Under the pieces are notes generated by a model. It did no database searches, was not told the origin of the DNA, and was given only the letters and a program-made list of their open reading frames with translations. A stretch of 61,940 nt of DNA from Loigolactobacillus rennini DSM 20253. GTDB lineage: Bacteria > Bacillota > Bacilli > Lactobacillales > Lactobacillaceae. Shown here one piece after another: positions 17,444-28,016 of this stretch. The stretch covers positions 1 through 61,940 of the forward strand of contig NZ_AYYI01000003.1 of assembly GCF_001436505.1 (NCBI RefSeq). Reading direction: 5' to 3'. Positions within the stretch are counted from its first letter, which is position 1. Each line of letters opens with the position of its first letter. The position numbers were made by a program, and so were the translations under genes.

Positions 17444-19312
17444 TTACTTTTTATCTTTATCAGGATCAACTTCTTCAAAGTCACCGTCAACGGTCTTGCC
17501 ATCATCTTTGTTGGCACTACCATTGTTATCAGCACCTGATTGACCGCCTTTTGCGCCACCATTTGCCTTTTGGTCTTTAGCAGCTTGTTCATACATCTTA
17601 ACGGATAAGTCCTGAACAATCTTATTTAGCGCATCGCGTTTGGACTTCATTTCCTCTAAGTTATCTTCTTGTTGTGCTTTCTTCAAAGCATCCTTGGCAT
17701 CTTGTGCCTTCTTGATTTCGTCTTCGGAAACTTTACCCTTTAATTCTTTTAAGGTCTTATCAGTTGTAAAGAGTAGTTGCTCTACTTCATTACGTAAGTC
17801 AACTTCCTCTTTCTTCTTCTTATCCGCATCCGCATTTTCTTCGGCTTCTTTACGCATCTTTTCGATTTCTTCATCAGAAAGGCCAGAAGAACTCTTGATC
17901 GTGATCTTTTGTTCTTTCTTAGTACCCATATCCTTAGCAGAAACATTAACGATCCCATTTTTATCAATATCGAACTTAACTTCGATCTGTGGAACGCCAC
18001 GTGGTGCCGGTGGAATATCCGTTAATTGGAAACGACCAAGTGTTTTGTCATCTGCTGCCATTGGCCGTTCACCTTGCAAAACGTGAATGTCAACAGCTGG
18101 TTGGTTATCCGCAGCAGTTGAGAAAACTTGGGATTTGCTAGTTGGAATAGTTGTATTCCGGTCAATTAACTTAGTGAAGACACCACCCATGGTTTCAATT
18201 CCTAATGATAATGGCGTAACGTCTAACAAGACGACATCCTTAACATCACCAGAAATAACACCACCTTGCACAGCAGCACCTAAGGCAACCGCTTCGTCAG
18301 GGTTAATGGAATGATCAGGTTCCTTGCCAGTCCATTTCTTAACAGCTTCTTGAACTGCCGGTGTCCGGGTAGAACCACCATTTAAAATAACTTTGTCAAT
18401 GTCGTCAATGCTTAATTTTGCATCACTTAACGCATTGTCCAATGGTCCCTTAGTTTTAGCAACTAAGTCAGCTGTCATTTCATCAAATTGTGCTCGTGTT
18501 AATGTTTTTTCCAAATGTAATGGACCATTATCACCGGCAGAGATAAATGGTAAACTGATTTGTGCTTCAGAAACACCTGATAGGTCTTTCTTAGCTTTTT
18601 CTGCAGCATCCTTCAAGCGTTGCAATGCCATTTTATCTTTAGACAAGTCAATGCCATTATCCTTCTTAAATTCAGCAACTAACCAATCAATGATCTTTTG
18701 GTCAAAGTCATCGCCACCTAGGCTAGTATCACCATTAGTCGATAACACTTCAAAAACACCATCGCCTAATTCAAGGACAGAAACATCAAATGTCCCACCG
18801 CCAAGGTCATAAACCAAGATTTTTTCATCAGCATCGCCTTTATCCAAACCGTAAGCTAATGAAGATGCAGTTGGTTCGTTGATAATCCGTTTTACATTTA
18901 AACCAGCAATTTTACCAGCATCTTTAGTGGCTTGCCGTTGACCATCATTAAAGTAAGCTGGAACTGTAATAACAGCGTCTTTAACTTCTTCACCCAAGTA
19001 ATCTTCAGAGAATTTCTTGATGTATTGTAAAATCATCGCTGAGATTTCTTGAGGAGTATAAGATTTATCGCCAACTTTTACTTTATATCCTGGTTCACCA
19101 ATGTGCCGCTTAATGGATGCAACAGTATTTGGGTTCGTGATAGCTTGCCGCTTAGCAACTTCCCCAACTTGTACTTCACCATTTTTAAAAGCAACAACAG
19201 ACGGTGTTGTCCGATTGCCTTCTGGGTTTGTAATAATTTTTGGTTCTTTACCTTCAAGAACAGCAACCGCTGAGTTAGTTGTCCCTAAGTCAATACCAAT
19301 AACTTTTGCCAT
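17444..19312 (-). CDS. dnaK: Chaperone DnaK (Hsp70)
   Basis: ATP-dependent folding chaperone. The nucleotide-binding domain begins [11 protein letters not shown] and contains [12 protein letters not shown] and [13 protein letters not shown]; the linker [13 protein letters not shown] leads to the substrate-binding domain. The C-terminal tail is Gly/Asn/Asp-rich and ends in an acidic [10 protein letters not shown], close to the EEVD-like end of bacterial DnaK. 622 aa, ATG start with AGAGGTT upstream. Third gene of the operon. Confidence 0.98.
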   Translation of the reverse strand: MAKVIGIDLGTTNSAVAVLEGKEPKIITNPEGNRTTPSVVAFKNGEVQVGEVAKRQAITNPNTVASIKRHIGEPGYKVKVGDKSYTPQEISAMILQYIKKFSEDYLGEEVKDAVITVPAYFNDGQRQATKDAGKIAGLNVKRIINEPTASSLAYGLDKGDADEKILVYDLGGGTFDVSVLELGDGVFEVLSTNGDTSLGGDDFDQKIIDWLVAEFKKDNGIDLSKDKMALQRLKDAAEKAKKDLSGVSEAQISLPFISAGDNGPLHLEKTLTRAQFDEMTADLVAKTKGPLDNALSDAKLSIDDIDKVILNGGSTRTPAVQEAVKKWTGKEPDHSINPDEAVALGAAVQGGVISGDVKDVVLLDVTPLSLGIETMGGVFTKLIDRNTTIPTSKSQVFSTAADNQPAVDIHVLQGERPMAADDKTLGRFQLTDIPPAPRGVPQIEVKFDIDKNGIVNVSAKDMGTKKEQKITIKSSSGLSDEEIEKMRKEAEENADADKKKKEEVDLRNEVEQLLFTTDKTLKELKGKVSEDEIKKAQDAKDALKKAQQEDNLEEMKSKRDALNKIVQDLSVKMYEQAAKDQKANGGAKGGQSGADNNGSANKDDGKTVDGDFEEVDPDKDKK

Positions 19313-19343
19313 AGATTCTAACCTCTTTTACTTATTTTTAATT

Positions 19344-20015
19344 TTATTGTGCGACAACGACCATCGCTGGGCGTAAGACGCGATCTTTAAGCTTGTAGCC
19401 CTTTTGCAATACTTTGACTACAGTTTCAGGCTTTTGATCACCTTCCACAGCAACTGTTTGCACAGCTTGGTGGATGGTCGGATCAAAGGTTTGATTCATC
19501 GCGGTGATTTCAATGATTTGATGATCTTTTAAAGCACGCTCTAAATGATCATAAACCATTTCCACACCTTTTTTCAATTGTTTACCATTTTGATCGCTAG
19601 CTTCAACTGCTAAAGCACGTTCTAAATTATCCATCACTGGCAAAATGCTTTTTGCTAAATCTTGCCCTTCATACTTTAACAATTGTTCCCGCTCTTTTTT
19701 GAAACGCGCATTCATATTTTGAATTTCTGCTTCCGCCCGAAGATATTTATCCTCAGTCGCTTCAGCCTGCGCTTTCAACTTTTTAATCTGTTCAGCTTGT
19801 TCATCAGTAGCTGGTTTTGCTTTAGCTTGCGTACTAGCTGCTGCCTGATCATTAGAATCTGTTGTTGCTGAAGCAGTTGTCTGCTTTGCACTATCGGTCG
19901 ATTTTGCTGCCGCAGACTTTGCTGTACTTTTTCCAGCATCCAGATCCTTTTCTGATGGATATTCTGGATTCTGCGCTAATGATTCATCAGCTGCTGTCTG
20001 TTTCTTTTTAGCCAA
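19344..20015 (-). CDS. grpE: Nucleotide exchange factor GrpE
   Basis: Releases ADP from DnaK. A low-complexity Ala/Thr/Ser/Lys-rich N-terminus (about residues 1-70) is longer than in most GrpE proteins. It is followed by the coiled coil (about 75-120) and the beta-wing domain with the signature DNLERAL and [14 protein letters not shown]. Start is TTG at 20015, 8 bases after GGAGGTG. Second gene of the heat-shock operon, 20 bases from hrcA. Confidence 0.96.
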   Translation of the reverse strand: MAKKKQTAADESLAQNPEYPSEKDLDAGKSTAKSAAAKSTDSAKQTTASATTDSNDQAAASTQAKAKPATDEQAEQIKKLKAQAEATEDKYLRAEAEIQNMNARFKKEREQLLKYEGQDLAKSILPVMDNLERALAVEASDQNGKQLKKGVEMVYDHLERALKDHQIIEITAMNQTFDPTIHQAVQTVAVEGDQKPETVVKVLQKGYKLKDRVLRPAMVVVAQ

Positions 20016-20035
20016 ACAAATTCACCTCCACATGA

Positions 20036-21079
20036 TTACTCTTCCCCGCGATGGGCATAATAATCAGTTATTTTTTTTGCCAATTCTTCACGAAAAACAT
20101 CAAGTAAACCGATCATTCGTGAGTACGGCATGCTTGTGGGCCCTAATAATGCGATTGTGCCTTTGCCATGTTCACCAACATCATAAGTGGCAGTGATTAA
20201 ACTAAAATTACGCAATAAATTGCTGGTTGTTAGTTCATCACCTAAGCGGACTTCAATCGCTTGATCTGGGACACCAATCAACTTGGCTAAGTCTGCATCC
20301 TGATCAATTAATGCATAAAGTGATTTTAACTGATCAACATTTTTAACTGTGGCTGGATTGATTAGATTCATTTTCCCATCAACATAAAAACGCTCACGAG
20401 CCGCTTTTTTCAAAACATTGCCGAAGATATTCAGAAAGCCGGTCGGCGTAATCATGTAATGAGCTAATAGTTGCGGAATATCACTGTGTAATTTTTTAAT
20501 GACTTCCGTCAAAGGTAATCCAACTAATTGGTCATTAATGATGTGAATCGCTTTTTCCAAACTGTCACTATCCAACTCACGCGGTACATTGAAGATTTGG
20601 TTTTCAACCGTCCCGCTATCTGTCACCAAAATGGCGATGACTTGATGGTCACCTAAAGGAACTAGACGAAAACCAGTCAAACGCGTATCACGTAATTCGG
20701 GTCCTAGTGAAATTGCCGTATAACTAGTCAAACTAGAAAGTATTTTAGCTGATTGGGCAATGATTTGATCGATCTGCAGGTAACTTTGATTAAAAGAAGC
20801 CTCAATTACCGCTAAATCATTGGCATCAACACTACTTGGTTCCACTAGATGATCTAAATAATAACGGTACCCTTTAGTAGATGGGACCCGCCCAGAAGAC
20901 AAATGCGTTTTTTCAATTAACCCTAATTCTTCTAAATGAGCCATTTCATTACGCACTGTCGCTGAGCTAACGTGCATTGGCAGTTGAATTAATAACTTTT
21001 TTGAACCGACAGGCTGACCATTTTCTGTATACAAACGAATGATCTCTTTCAAGATAACCAGTTGGCGCTTGGTCAGCAT
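20036..21079 (-). CDS. hrcA: Heat-inducible transcription repressor HrcA
   Basis: Represses the operon by binding CIRCE; GroEL-dependent folding makes it heat-sensitive in characterised species. An N-terminal winged helix ([20 protein letters not shown]) is followed by the GAF-like and dimerisation domains. ATG 21079 with GAGGTGG upstream gives 347 aa; the longer ORF would start inside CIRCE. First gene of hrcA-grpE-dnaK-dnaJ, so autoregulated. Confidence 0.97.
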   Translation of the reverse strand: MLTKRQLVILKEIIRLYTENGQPVGSKKLLIQLPMHVSSATVRNEMAHLEELGLIEKTHLSSGRVPSTKGYRYYLDHLVEPSSVDANDLAVIEASFNQSYLQIDQIIAQSAKILSSLTSYTAISLGPELRDTRLTGFRLVPLGDHQVIAILVTDSGTVENQIFNVPRELDSDSLEKAIHIINDQLVGLPLTEVIKKLHSDIPQLLAHYMITPTGFLNIFGNVLKKAARERFYVDGKMNLINPATVKNVDQLKSLYALIDQDADLAKLIGVPDQAIEVRLGDELTTSNLLRNFSLITATYDVGEHGKGTIALLGPTSMPYSRMIGLLDVFREELAKKITDYYAHRGEE

Positions 21080-21093
21080 GCGAACCACCTCTT

Positions 21094-21120
21094 TTAGCAC
21101 TTAATGCATTTGAGTGCTAA
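21094..21120. promoter_or_regulatory. CIRCE operator
   Basis: TTAGCACT-T and GAGTGCTAA arms with a 9-base spacer, one mismatch to the consensus inverted repeat. It lies between the promoter and the hrcA ribosome binding site. Confidence 0.95.
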
Positions 21121-21130
21121 CACAATTATT

Positions 21131-21159
21131 AATATAACAAGTTCACTGCTTTAAGTCAA
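21131..21159 (-). promoter_or_regulatory. Promoter of the hrcA operon
   Basis: Minus-strand TTGACT (21154-21159), exactly 17 bases, TATATT (21131-21136): a strong sigma-A promoter immediately upstream of CIRCE. Confidence 0.9.
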
Positions 21160-21254
21160 GATAACAGTCCCTTTTTCCATTAAAAACAAGGTAGTCAGCC
21201 TAAATTGACCAATTTGCGTATTTTGTTTGACCATTACGTCCTAACCAACAAACT

Positions 21255-22400
21255 TTAAGTATCACTATCTAACAAAAATGCTTGGAAAACTTCATTACCG
21301 AGAAACTCACCGCGCCGAGTTAACCAAATGTGCTGATGGTCCTCTGCTAACAAACCACGAGCGACTAAGCGACGAATGACATTACCATATAAACTAGCCA
21401 TCGAAAAGCCAAACTTAGTTGCAAACTGTTGCTTATTAACACCAGCCTTCATCCTCAAGCCTAAAAATAGTTGCTCTTCAATTTGTTCGCTGCGTGGCAA
21501 TACATGACGTCGAAAAACCGGTACGCGCCCAGCGTGTAATGGTGTTAAATACTGTTGAATTGGACCAAAATTTTGATAACGCGTTTTGCCTAAGTAACCA
21601 CTAGCACCAGCACCAAAACCAAAATATTGCTGGTTGCGCCAATAAATTAGATTATGCTGAGATTCATACCCCGGTTGCGCAAAATTACTAATTTCATATT
21701 GCTGCCGGCCAGCAGCGCTAAATTTATTTAAAGCCAACGCGTACATATCCGCTTCAGTATCTTGGGAAGGCAATGGCAATCTTCCTCGGCGCATTAAATT
21801 ATAAAAAACTGTTTGCCGTTCTAAAATTAATGAATAAGTTGAATAGTGGGGTAAATCTAAGGCTATAGCTTGATCTAAACTAGCCGCAAAATCTGCTTGG
21901 GTTTGTTTAGGCAATTTAAAAATTAGATCAATGCTGATATTATCAAAACCAACTTTCCGCGCATTAGCAATTGCTTGATAAACATCTGCACTACGATGTG
22001 TCCGACCAATTCGCTTTAAAATATCATCATTAAAGGACTGTACCCCAATACTTAATCGGTTAACACCATTGGCAAATAAAACTTTTAGTTTGTCTGTTGT
22101 CAACAGATCATTAGGATTTGCTTCAAAGGTAAATTCACCGCCAGAAAAGGGGAGAATTTCGCGCATACCACTGAGCAATCGCTCTAATTGCTTAACTGTT
22201 AATGCGCTTGGCGTACCACCACCAATATAAAGTGTATTCAACTTTTTCTCGGGATAAGCTGCTGTAACTAGCCTCATTTCCTTTAATAAACAAGTAATGT
22301 AATCATCGACTGGTTGCCCTGCTAAAAATACTTTGTTGAAATTACAGTAATAACAAATGTGCTGGCAAAATGGAATGTGAACGTAAGCGCCGGTAGTCAT
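21255..22400 (-). CDS. hemW: HemW-like radical SAM protein
   Basis: Radical SAM enzyme with the cluster motif CQHICYYCNF: the last position is Phe, as in HemW, rather than the Cys of the oxygen-independent coproporphyrinogen oxidase HemN. GGGTPSAL and FEANPND are family motifs. HemW is known as a heme-binding chaperone or transferase; older annotations as coproporphyrinogen oxidase are probably wrong. 381 aa. The ATG overlaps the ribF stop by 4 bases (ATGA), so the two are translationally coupled. Confidence 0.93.
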   Translation of the reverse strand: MTTGAYVHIPFCQHICYYCNFNKVFLAGQPVDDYITCLLKEMRLVTAAYPEKKLNTLYIGGGTPSALTVKQLERLLSGMREILPFSGGEFTFEANPNDLLTTDKLKVLFANGVNRLSIGVQSFNDDILKRIGRTHRSADVYQAIANARKVGFDNISIDLIFKLPKQTQADFAASLDQAIALDLPHYSTYSLILERQTVFYNLMRRGRLPLPSQDTEADMYALALNKFSAAGRQQYEISNFAQPGYESQHNLIYWRNQQYFGFGAGASGYLGKTRYQNFGPIQQYLTPLHAGRVPVFRRHVLPRSEQIEEQLFLGLRMKAGVNKQQFATKFGFSMASLYGNVIRRLVARGLLAEDHQHIWLTRRGEFLGNEVFQAFLLDSDT

Positions 22401-23353
22401 AGTGCCACCTGCCCGCTATGAGTTGCAAAATAATCACGTGTGTGCTGTTTATCTTGTTTTAACTGGTTCACTAAGCCAGCAGCATTGGCAAATCTGATTT
22501 CACCACGTAAACGGGAAAACCAAGCAACTTCAACGTGTTCCCCGTACACCATCTGTGAAAAATCTAGTAGATAAATCTCTAAAGTTACCGCGCGGTCAGC
22601 CCCAAAAGTGACATTGCGGCCGACAGAAGCCATTGCGGCATACCATTGTCCCATCAATTTAACCTTTACCGCATAAACACCAATCCCAGGAATTCGTAGT
22701 GCTGGATTAACATGGAGATTCAAAGTCGGAAAACCAATTTTTCTTCCCCGCGCTTCACCATGAACCACGACACCAGAAATCCGGTAAGGATAGCCCAACA
22801 ACGCTTTAGCTAGATCAACATCCCCTGCAGTCACTGCTTGCCGAATCCGAGTTGAACTAATTTTACTAGCATCTTTTTGCTGTTTGGCCACTTTAACCAC
22901 TTCGAACCGGTGATTAGCATAATGCGGCAAATCTTGCATCGTCGCCTTCTCTGGTCCAAATGTATAATCAAAACCAGCAACAACTACTTTCGCATGTAAA
23001 CCGACAATGTATTGTTCAACAAATTCTTGTGGTGACAACGCACCAAACGCTGATGTGAACTCAACTATGTAAAGGTAATCCACCCCTAGATCTGCCATTA
23101 ATTCTGCTTTAGTTTGCTGAAGCGTTAAATATTTCATCTGCTCGCTATCCAAACGCCGAAAAACAATTCCTGGGTGCTGATTAAACGTCATCACCGCCAG
23201 CGGTAATTGGCGTTGATGGGCAATTGCTGCCGCCTGTTTAATCACTGCTTGATGTCCACGGTGAACACCATCAAAAAAACCCAATGCTAAAACTAGGGGC
23301 TGCGCAATAATCTGTTGTTGGGAATAAGGATGGTGGATCCGAATAATCTGCAT
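22397..23353 (-). CDS. ribF: Bifunctional riboflavin kinase / FAD synthetase
   Basis: Makes FMN and FAD from riboflavin. The N-terminal nucleotidyltransferase domain has GFFDGVHRGH and SSTRIRQAV; the C-terminal riboflavin kinase domain has GEARGRKIGFPTLNL and VTLEIYLLDF. 318 aa, ATG start with AGGAG. It sits between truB and hemW, the usual lactobacillus order. Confidence 0.96.
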   Translation of the reverse strand: MQIIRIHHPYSQQQIIAQPLVLALGFFDGVHRGHQAVIKQAAAIAHQRQLPLAVMTFNQHPGIVFRRLDSEQMKYLTLQQTKAELMADLGVDYLYIVEFTSAFGALSPQEFVEQYIVGLHAKVVVAGFDYTFGPEKATMQDLPHYANHRFEVVKVAKQQKDASKISSTRIRQAVTAGDVDLAKALLGYPYRISGVVVHGEARGRKIGFPTLNLHVNPALRIPGIGVYAVKVKLMGQWYAAMASVGRNVTFGADRAVTLEIYLLDFSQMVYGEHVEVAWFSRLRGEIRFANAAGLVNQLKQDKQHTRDYFATHSGQVAL

Positions 23354-23378
23354 AACTGAAACTCCTATCTAATAAAAA

Positions 23379-24293
23379 TCACACATTTTGCAAAAACATC
23401 TTAACTGGTCGTAGCAAATGGGGATAACGTTGATGCGGTTGATATAACGCTTTAACCTTTCCAGCATACACTAATGCAACCGTTTGATTTAAAGCTGTCA
23501 AACGTTGTCGTTCTAAAAATGCACCATGCTGCACTTTTTCCCATTGTTGCTGCGTTAAATTAATTTTAGGAAAATCAGCAAGTGCTATTTCCAATGGTTG
23601 TAATACTTTACCGATTTGTTGCGTTGCGCTTAACTGGGCAACCGTTGCTAAATCAACCGTGTCTGCCAAAGTAAAACCACCACTTATAGTTCGCGTTAAC
23701 TCTGACATGACAGCTGCCACGCCGAGCTTACGGCCTAAATCAACTGCTAAAGTTCGAATGTAGGTCCCTTTAGAACAGCACACTTCAAAATGAAATTTTT
23801 GAATTCCCTTTTCCGCATCAAATTTTGGTTGATCTAACCGTTTGAATTTTGTGATCGTCACTTGACGTTGCGGACGTTTAACACTTTCACCAGCCCGAGC
23901 ATAATCATATAATCGACGTCCATTAACCTTAACCGCCGAATATTTGGGCGGCGTTTGCACTAAATCTCCTGTTAACAGTTGCATTTGATTATCAATCTGC
24001 TCATCAGTGAATTTGCTTGATAATGGTGTTGTAGCCACTACCTCACCATCTAAGTCCTCCGTTGTCGTTGCAAATCCTAGAGTGACTTCTCCTTGATAGG
24101 TTTTACCACCGGCAACTAAATAATCAACAACTTTAGTGGCTGGCCCAATACAAATTGGTAAAACTCCATCAACATTTGGATCCAACGTCCCACCGTGACC
24201 GACACGCCGGGTGTGCAGCAAATACCGCAACTTTGCATCGCAAGCCTGACTGGTCATTCCCCGGGGCTTATACAACGGTAAAATCCCATTCAT
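23379..24293 (-). CDS. truB: tRNA pseudouridine(55) synthase
   Basis: Converts U55 in the T arm of tRNAs. GHGGTLDPNVDGVLP carries catalytic Asp38, and KPRGMTS and CSKGTYIRTLA are family motifs; a PUA-like C-terminus follows. ATG 24293 lies behind the near-perfect site AAAGGAGG, giving 304 aa. The open frame continues 73 codons upstream but without homology. It has its own extended -10 promoter and starts truB-ribF-hemW. Confidence 0.97.
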   Translation of the reverse strand: MNGILPLYKPRGMTSQACDAKLRYLLHTRRVGHGGTLDPNVDGVLPICIGPATKVVDYLVAGGKTYQGEVTLGFATTTEDLDGEVVATTPLSSKFTDEQIDNQMQLLTGDLVQTPPKYSAVKVNGRRLYDYARAGESVKRPQRQVTITKFKRLDQPKFDAEKGIQKFHFEVCCSKGTYIRTLAVDLGRKLGVAAVMSELTRTISGGFTLADTVDLATVAQLSATQQIGKVLQPLEIALADFPKINLTQQQWEKVQHGAFLERQRLTALNQTVALVYAGKVKALYQPHQRYPHLLRPVKMFLQNV

Positions 24294-24369
24294 CGCTTGA
24301 CCTCCTTTAGTGAAATTCCAAGATTTCCTGATAGATTTGCCTAGTAAATCCGATTTTACAAACGCAATC

Positions 24370-24378
24370 ATTATAGCA
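24370..24378 (-). promoter_or_regulatory. Extended -10 promoter for truB-ribF-hemW
   Basis: Minus-strand TGC-TATAAT with no convincing -35; lies between the rbfA terminator and truB. Confidence 0.6.
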
Positions 24379-24433
24379 CACCCCTTCAGACAACGCAGTG
24401 ACTTAATCATGATATTTAAATAAAGATAGCAAC

Positions 24434-24473
24434 AAAAAACCAGCAAACAGTTTTGTTCACTGCTTACTGGCTT
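24434..24473 (-). terminator. Terminator of the rimP-nusA-infB-rbfA operon
   Basis: In minus-strand RNA an 11-bp stem with two G-U pairs (24460-24470 with 24440-24450) is followed by six U. The wobble pairs show that it works on the minus strand only. Confidence 0.85.
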
Positions 24474-24517
24474 TTCAACTAGTCGACAAGTGCCGGAAAA
24501 TCCACCCGCCAAACATA

Positions 24518-24871
24518 TTATTGATCTTCTTGGTGAATTTCTTTGATTAATTCATCAATCCGTTCACCATATTGAACTGATTTATCTCGCTCAAAAGTTA
24601 ATTCTGGTACTTTAAATATCCGGAGTCGTTGTCCTAATTCCCGCCGAATTAAACCAGTAGCTTTATCCAGACCTTGCTGAGTTTTTTCGCCATCATGGGC
24701 TTTTTCTGACAAGATGCTGTAATAAATGGTTGCTTGCTGTAAATCACCGGTAACATCAACACCGGTAATCGTCACCCCAGCAACACGCGGATCACGGACA
24801 CGCTTCATCAGAATATCCGTTGTTTCTTTTTGAATTTCTTGTGAAACTCGGCCAATCCGATAATGTGCCAT
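24518..24871 (-). CDS. rbfA: Ribosome-binding factor A
   Basis: Assists 30S maturation near 16S helix 1. KH-fold protein of 117 aa with the typical start YRIGRVSQEIQKE, DPRV and RIDELIKE. ATG start. Last gene of the nusA-infB operon, before its terminator. Confidence 0.96.
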   Translation of the reverse strand: MAHYRIGRVSQEIQKETTDILMKRVRDPRVAGVTITGVDVTGDLQQATIYYSILSEKAHDGEKTQQGLDKATGLIRRELGQRLRIFKVPELTFERDKSVQYGERIDELIKEIHQEDQ

Positions 24872-24894
24872 TGCACTGCCTCCTTATGCGAAAT

Positions 24895-27378
24895 CTATTT
24901 AACGGGAACTTTTTCCATTGTGTAGACTTCGATTTGATCGCCGACTTTAATGTCATTATAATTTTCGATCACTAAGCCACCTTCAAATCCTTGCCGAACT
25001 TCTTTAACATCGTCTTTCAAGTGTTTTAAACTGGCAATTTTGCCTTCATAAACCACGATGCCATCGCGAATTAAGCGAACACCGGAATCACGTTGAACTA
25101 AACCTGAAGTGACAAAGAAGCCAGCAATAGTCCCTATCTTCGATACTTTATAAGTTTGGCGAACATCTAATTGGCCAATGACTTTTTCTTTATAAGTTGG
25201 CTCCAGCATACCTTTCATTGCCGTTTCAACTTCATCAATTGCCTGATAGATGACATTATGCAAGCGAATATCAACATTATCTGCATCCGCTTGATCTTTA
25301 GCACGTGCAGTTGGCCGAACATTAAACCCGATGATAATCGCATTACTTGCCGCAGCTAACGTAACATCACTTTCATTGATGGCACCCACTGCTTCGTGAA
25401 TGATATTAACTCGTACGCCTTTGACATTGATCTTTTGTAAACTATTGACCAAAGCTTCAACTGAACCTTGAACGTCGGCTTTAATAATTAGGTCGACTTC
25501 TTTCAGTTTGCCTTCCTTCATTGTTTCAAACAGATTGTCTAACGTAACGTGTTTAGTTTGTTGCCGCTGCTTCAAAACGGCCTGTTGTGCCCGTTCTTCA
25601 CCAGCTGCCCGCGCTGTTTTTTCATCATCAAAGACAATAAATTTATCTGCTGACTCCGGTACATCATTTAACCCGGTAATTTCAACTGGCATCGATGGCT
25701 TAGCCGCTTTAATCCGCCGACCACGATCATTAGTCATTACCCGGACCCGGCCAAACGTATTGCCAACAACAATTGGATCACCAGTTCTCAAAGTACCTTG
25801 TTGAACCAATAATGATGCAACCGCACCTTTACCTTTATCTAAACGTGCTTCAATAACGGTACCGGCCCCTTTTTGTTTCGGGTTAGCTTTTAATTCCAAA
25901 ACATCTGCTTCTAGTAAAATCATTTCTAATAATTCATCAAGATTTTTACCAAATTTAGCAGAAATCTGAACAAAAATCGTATCGCCACCCCAATCTTCTG
26001 GAATCAAACCATATTGAGTCAGTTGTTCCATGACATGATTAGGATTTGCGTTAGGCTTATCCACTTTATTGACAGCAACAATGATTGGCGCCTTAGCAGC
26101 TTTAGCATGATTGATCGCTTCAACAGTTTGTGGCATCACGCCATCATCAGCAGCTACAACCAGCACAATAATGTCCGTTACATCTGCGCCACGCGCACGC
26201 ATATCTGTAAAGGCCGCATGCCCTGGCGTATCTAAGAACGTAATCGAACGATTATTAGTATGAACTTGATAAGCCCCAATTGCCTGGGTAATGCCACCAG
26301 CTTCACCTTCAGTGACACTAGTATGCCGCAATTTATCTAATAATGTTGTTTTACCATGGTCAACGTGCCCCATAATGGTTACAACTGGCGAGCGGTTTTC
26401 TTGATAGCTGGTATTAGCTGCTTCTTTTTCAAAATATTTATCTAAGTCAGAAATATCTTCTTCAACTTTTTCTTCTGGTTTAATGCCATAATCAACTGCT
26501 AAAAGCTCAATGGTGTCTTTATCCAAAGATTGATTCTGGTTAACCATAACCCCCATCATAAATAATTTTTTAATGATTTCAGCCGGTTCACGGTGGATCA
26601 ATTTGGCAATGTCTTGAACGTTCATTCCCTCAGTGTATTGCAACACTTTTGGCAATGCGCGATCTTTACGAGTCGTTACTGGCGTAGTTGAACGGTTTTG
26701 CCGTTTATTCCGTCGATTATTGCGCCGCCGGTTAAAACGGCCACCCTTAAACCGATTGCCAGCATGATTCCGATTGCCACCAAAGCGACTACCGCGGTTA
26801 CCATTAGCATTGTTTTGATTACGGTTATTATTGCTTCTAACCGTCGCTTTTGCACTGCTAATTGGTTTTGCCGCATTAACTGGTGCACGGTTAAGCGTCC
26901 GACTTTGTGGATTAGGTGCTACTCGATTATTGCTTTGGGAAATTCGCGGCCGATTATGATGGTGATTGTGGTTATTATAATGGTCATTGCGATTTTGTGG
27001 CCGATTATTGCGGCTATGCGGATTTTGACCATTATGTGGATGATGCGACTGGTGAAAAGACTGTCTTGGTTCATGATGATCATGATGGTCATGTTGTGCA
27101 TGCGATTTAGCCGTCGTTTGCTGCGTCGCTGGCTTAGCTTGCGTCGTTGTCGCTTGATTAGCATCAGTCTTTTTAGTTTGTGCTGCTGATGTTGGCTTGG
27201 TAGTTGCCGTGTTTATCTTAGTCCCTTTCATCGCTGCACGTAGTGTTTTTTCCTGTGCTTCATCAATCGTTGACATGTGATTTTTAATCTTAAAACCAGC
27301 ATTTTTAGCTTGTTCAATCACCACTTTAGATTGTACATTAAGTTCTTTTGCTAATTCGTAGATTCGTTTTTTACCCAT
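24895..27378 (-). CDS. infB: Translation initiation factor IF-2
   Basis: GTPase that places fMet-tRNA on the 30S subunit. Order: an N-terminal helical IF2_N subdomain (1-50), a long low-complexity linker, a second IF2_N domain (about 240-300), the G domain with GHVDHGKT (near 335), DTPGHAAF and NKVDKPNA, then the C1/C2 domains. The linker is odd: residues 93-141 hold 16 histidines, with Asn and Arg filling most of the rest up to about 230. It lies between ylxQ and rbfA. 827 aa, ATG start. Confidence 0.97.
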   Translation of the reverse strand: MGKKRIYELAKELNVQSKVVIEQAKNAGFKIKNHMSTIDEAQEKTLRAAMKGTKINTATTKPTSAAQTKKTDANQATTTQAKPATQQTTAKSHAQHDHHDHHEPRQSFHQSHHPHNGQNPHSRNNRPQNRNDHYNNHNHHHNRPRISQSNNRVAPNPQSRTLNRAPVNAAKPISSAKATVRSNNNRNQNNANGNRGSRFGGNRNHAGNRFKGGRFNRRRNNRRNKRQNRSTTPVTTRKDRALPKVLQYTEGMNVQDIAKLIHREPAEIIKKLFMMGVMVNQNQSLDKDTIELLAVDYGIKPEEKVEEDISDLDKYFEKEAANTSYQENRSPVVTIMGHVDHGKTTLLDKLRHTSVTEGEAGGITQAIGAYQVHTNNRSITFLDTPGHAAFTDMRARGADVTDIIVLVVAADDGVMPQTVEAINHAKAAKAPIIVAVNKVDKPNANPNHVMEQLTQYGLIPEDWGGDTIFVQISAKFGKNLDELLEMILLEADVLELKANPKQKGAGTVIEARLDKGKGAVASLLVQQGTLRTGDPIVVGNTFGRVRVMTNDRGRRIKAAKPSMPVEITGLNDVPESADKFIVFDDEKTARAAGEERAQQAVLKQRQQTKHVTLDNLFETMKEGKLKEVDLIIKADVQGSVEALVNSLQKINVKGVRVNIIHEAVGAINESDVTLAAASNAIIIGFNVRPTARAKDQADADNVDIRLHNVIYQAIDEVETAMKGMLEPTYKEKVIGQLDVRQTYKVSKIGTIAGFFVTSGLVQRDSGVRLIRDGIVVYEGKIASLKHLKDDVKEVRQGFEGGLVIENYNDIKVGDQIEVYTMEKVPVK

Positions 27379-27391
27379 ATCTTCACGCTCC

Positions 27392-27697
27392 CTACGTTTT
27401 CAGTAAGGCAATGAGCCGGTGGGCAAAACCTGGCTCGGTAAGGCCGACAATAGTTCGTGGGCGTCCTAGCATTTGGCTCATTGCTTGTTTAGTAAAGGCG
27501 ATTTTCAACGGAACTTGGTAAAACTGCGTTTTTGCAGTAAATTTATCCCGTGTCGCTTGGCTAGCATCAGCCGCAACTAGCACCAAAGCTAATTTTTGCT
27601 GCTGTAATGCTTTTAAAACCAGACCTTCACCCATAATTAATTTTCCAGCACGTAAACTTAAACCAAGTAAGTTCAGCGCTTTTTGTTTATTTTCCAT
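27392..27697 (-). CDS. ylxQ: YlxQ, L7Ae-family RNA-binding protein
   Basis: Kink-turn-binding fold of about 100 aa: [15 protein letters not shown] and the [10 protein letters not shown] core are the family signature. Cellular role is not established. The start is uncertain: ATG 27697 (101 aa) lies inside the end of ylxR without a clear ribosome site and is probably translationally coupled; a TTG at 27709 is an alternative. Conserved between ylxR and infB in Firmicutes. Confidence 0.88.
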   Translation of the reverse strand: MENKQKALNLLGLSLRAGKLIMGEGLVLKALQQQKLALVLVAADASQATRDKFTAKTQFYQVPLKIAFTKQAMSQMLGRPRTIVGLTEPGFAHRLIALLKT

Positions 27698-27995
27698 TTT
27701 TATCGCCAAAAAGTTCTTTGCGGGCCTTTTGATGCTTGACGTAGGCCAACAATTCCTGGTAGAAATCTGCAGCTACCGTAACGTTTAACGCTTGATCCAA
27801 AATGTGCTTACGAGAAGCTAGCTCAACAGCATCTGGTTCAAGCGATACATACGCACCACGGCCAGATTTTTTGCCTGTGGGATCAATTGCAACTCGGCCA
27901 GCTTTATCCCGGACAATCCGCACCATTTCTTTTTTAGGTTTCATTTCATTACTGACGACATCTTTACGCATCGGAATTTTTTTTTGCTTCATCAC
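27687..27995 (-). CDS. ylxR: YlxR (RnpM-type) RNA-binding protein
   Basis: DUF448 protein of 102 aa with EMKPKKEMVRIVR and the central GRGAYVS motif. The family has recently been connected with RNase P and with nucleoid or regulatory roles; which applies here is unknown. Start GTG 27995 (7 bases after AAGGAG) or the next ATG at 27992. The second to sixth codons contain a run of nine A. Located after nusA, overlaps ylxQ by about 11 bases. Confidence 0.92.
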   Translation of the reverse strand: MMKQKKIPMRKDVVSNEMKPKKEMVRIVRDKAGRVAIDPTGKKSGRGAYVSLEPDAVELASRKHILDQALNVTVAADFYQELLAYVKHQKARKELFGDKNGK

Positions 27996-28016
27996 TTTGC
28001 CACTCCTTATCGTGAA

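Noticed and set aside
26676-27189. Several open frames opposite and across the IF-2 linker
   Set aside because: They are shadows of the low-complexity, His/Asn/Thr-rich coding sequence of infB; no ribosome sites and no family resemblance.
27962-27995. Run of nine A near the start of ylxR as a slippage site
   Set aside because: The frame is intact and such Lys-rich starts are common; no alternative product is evident.
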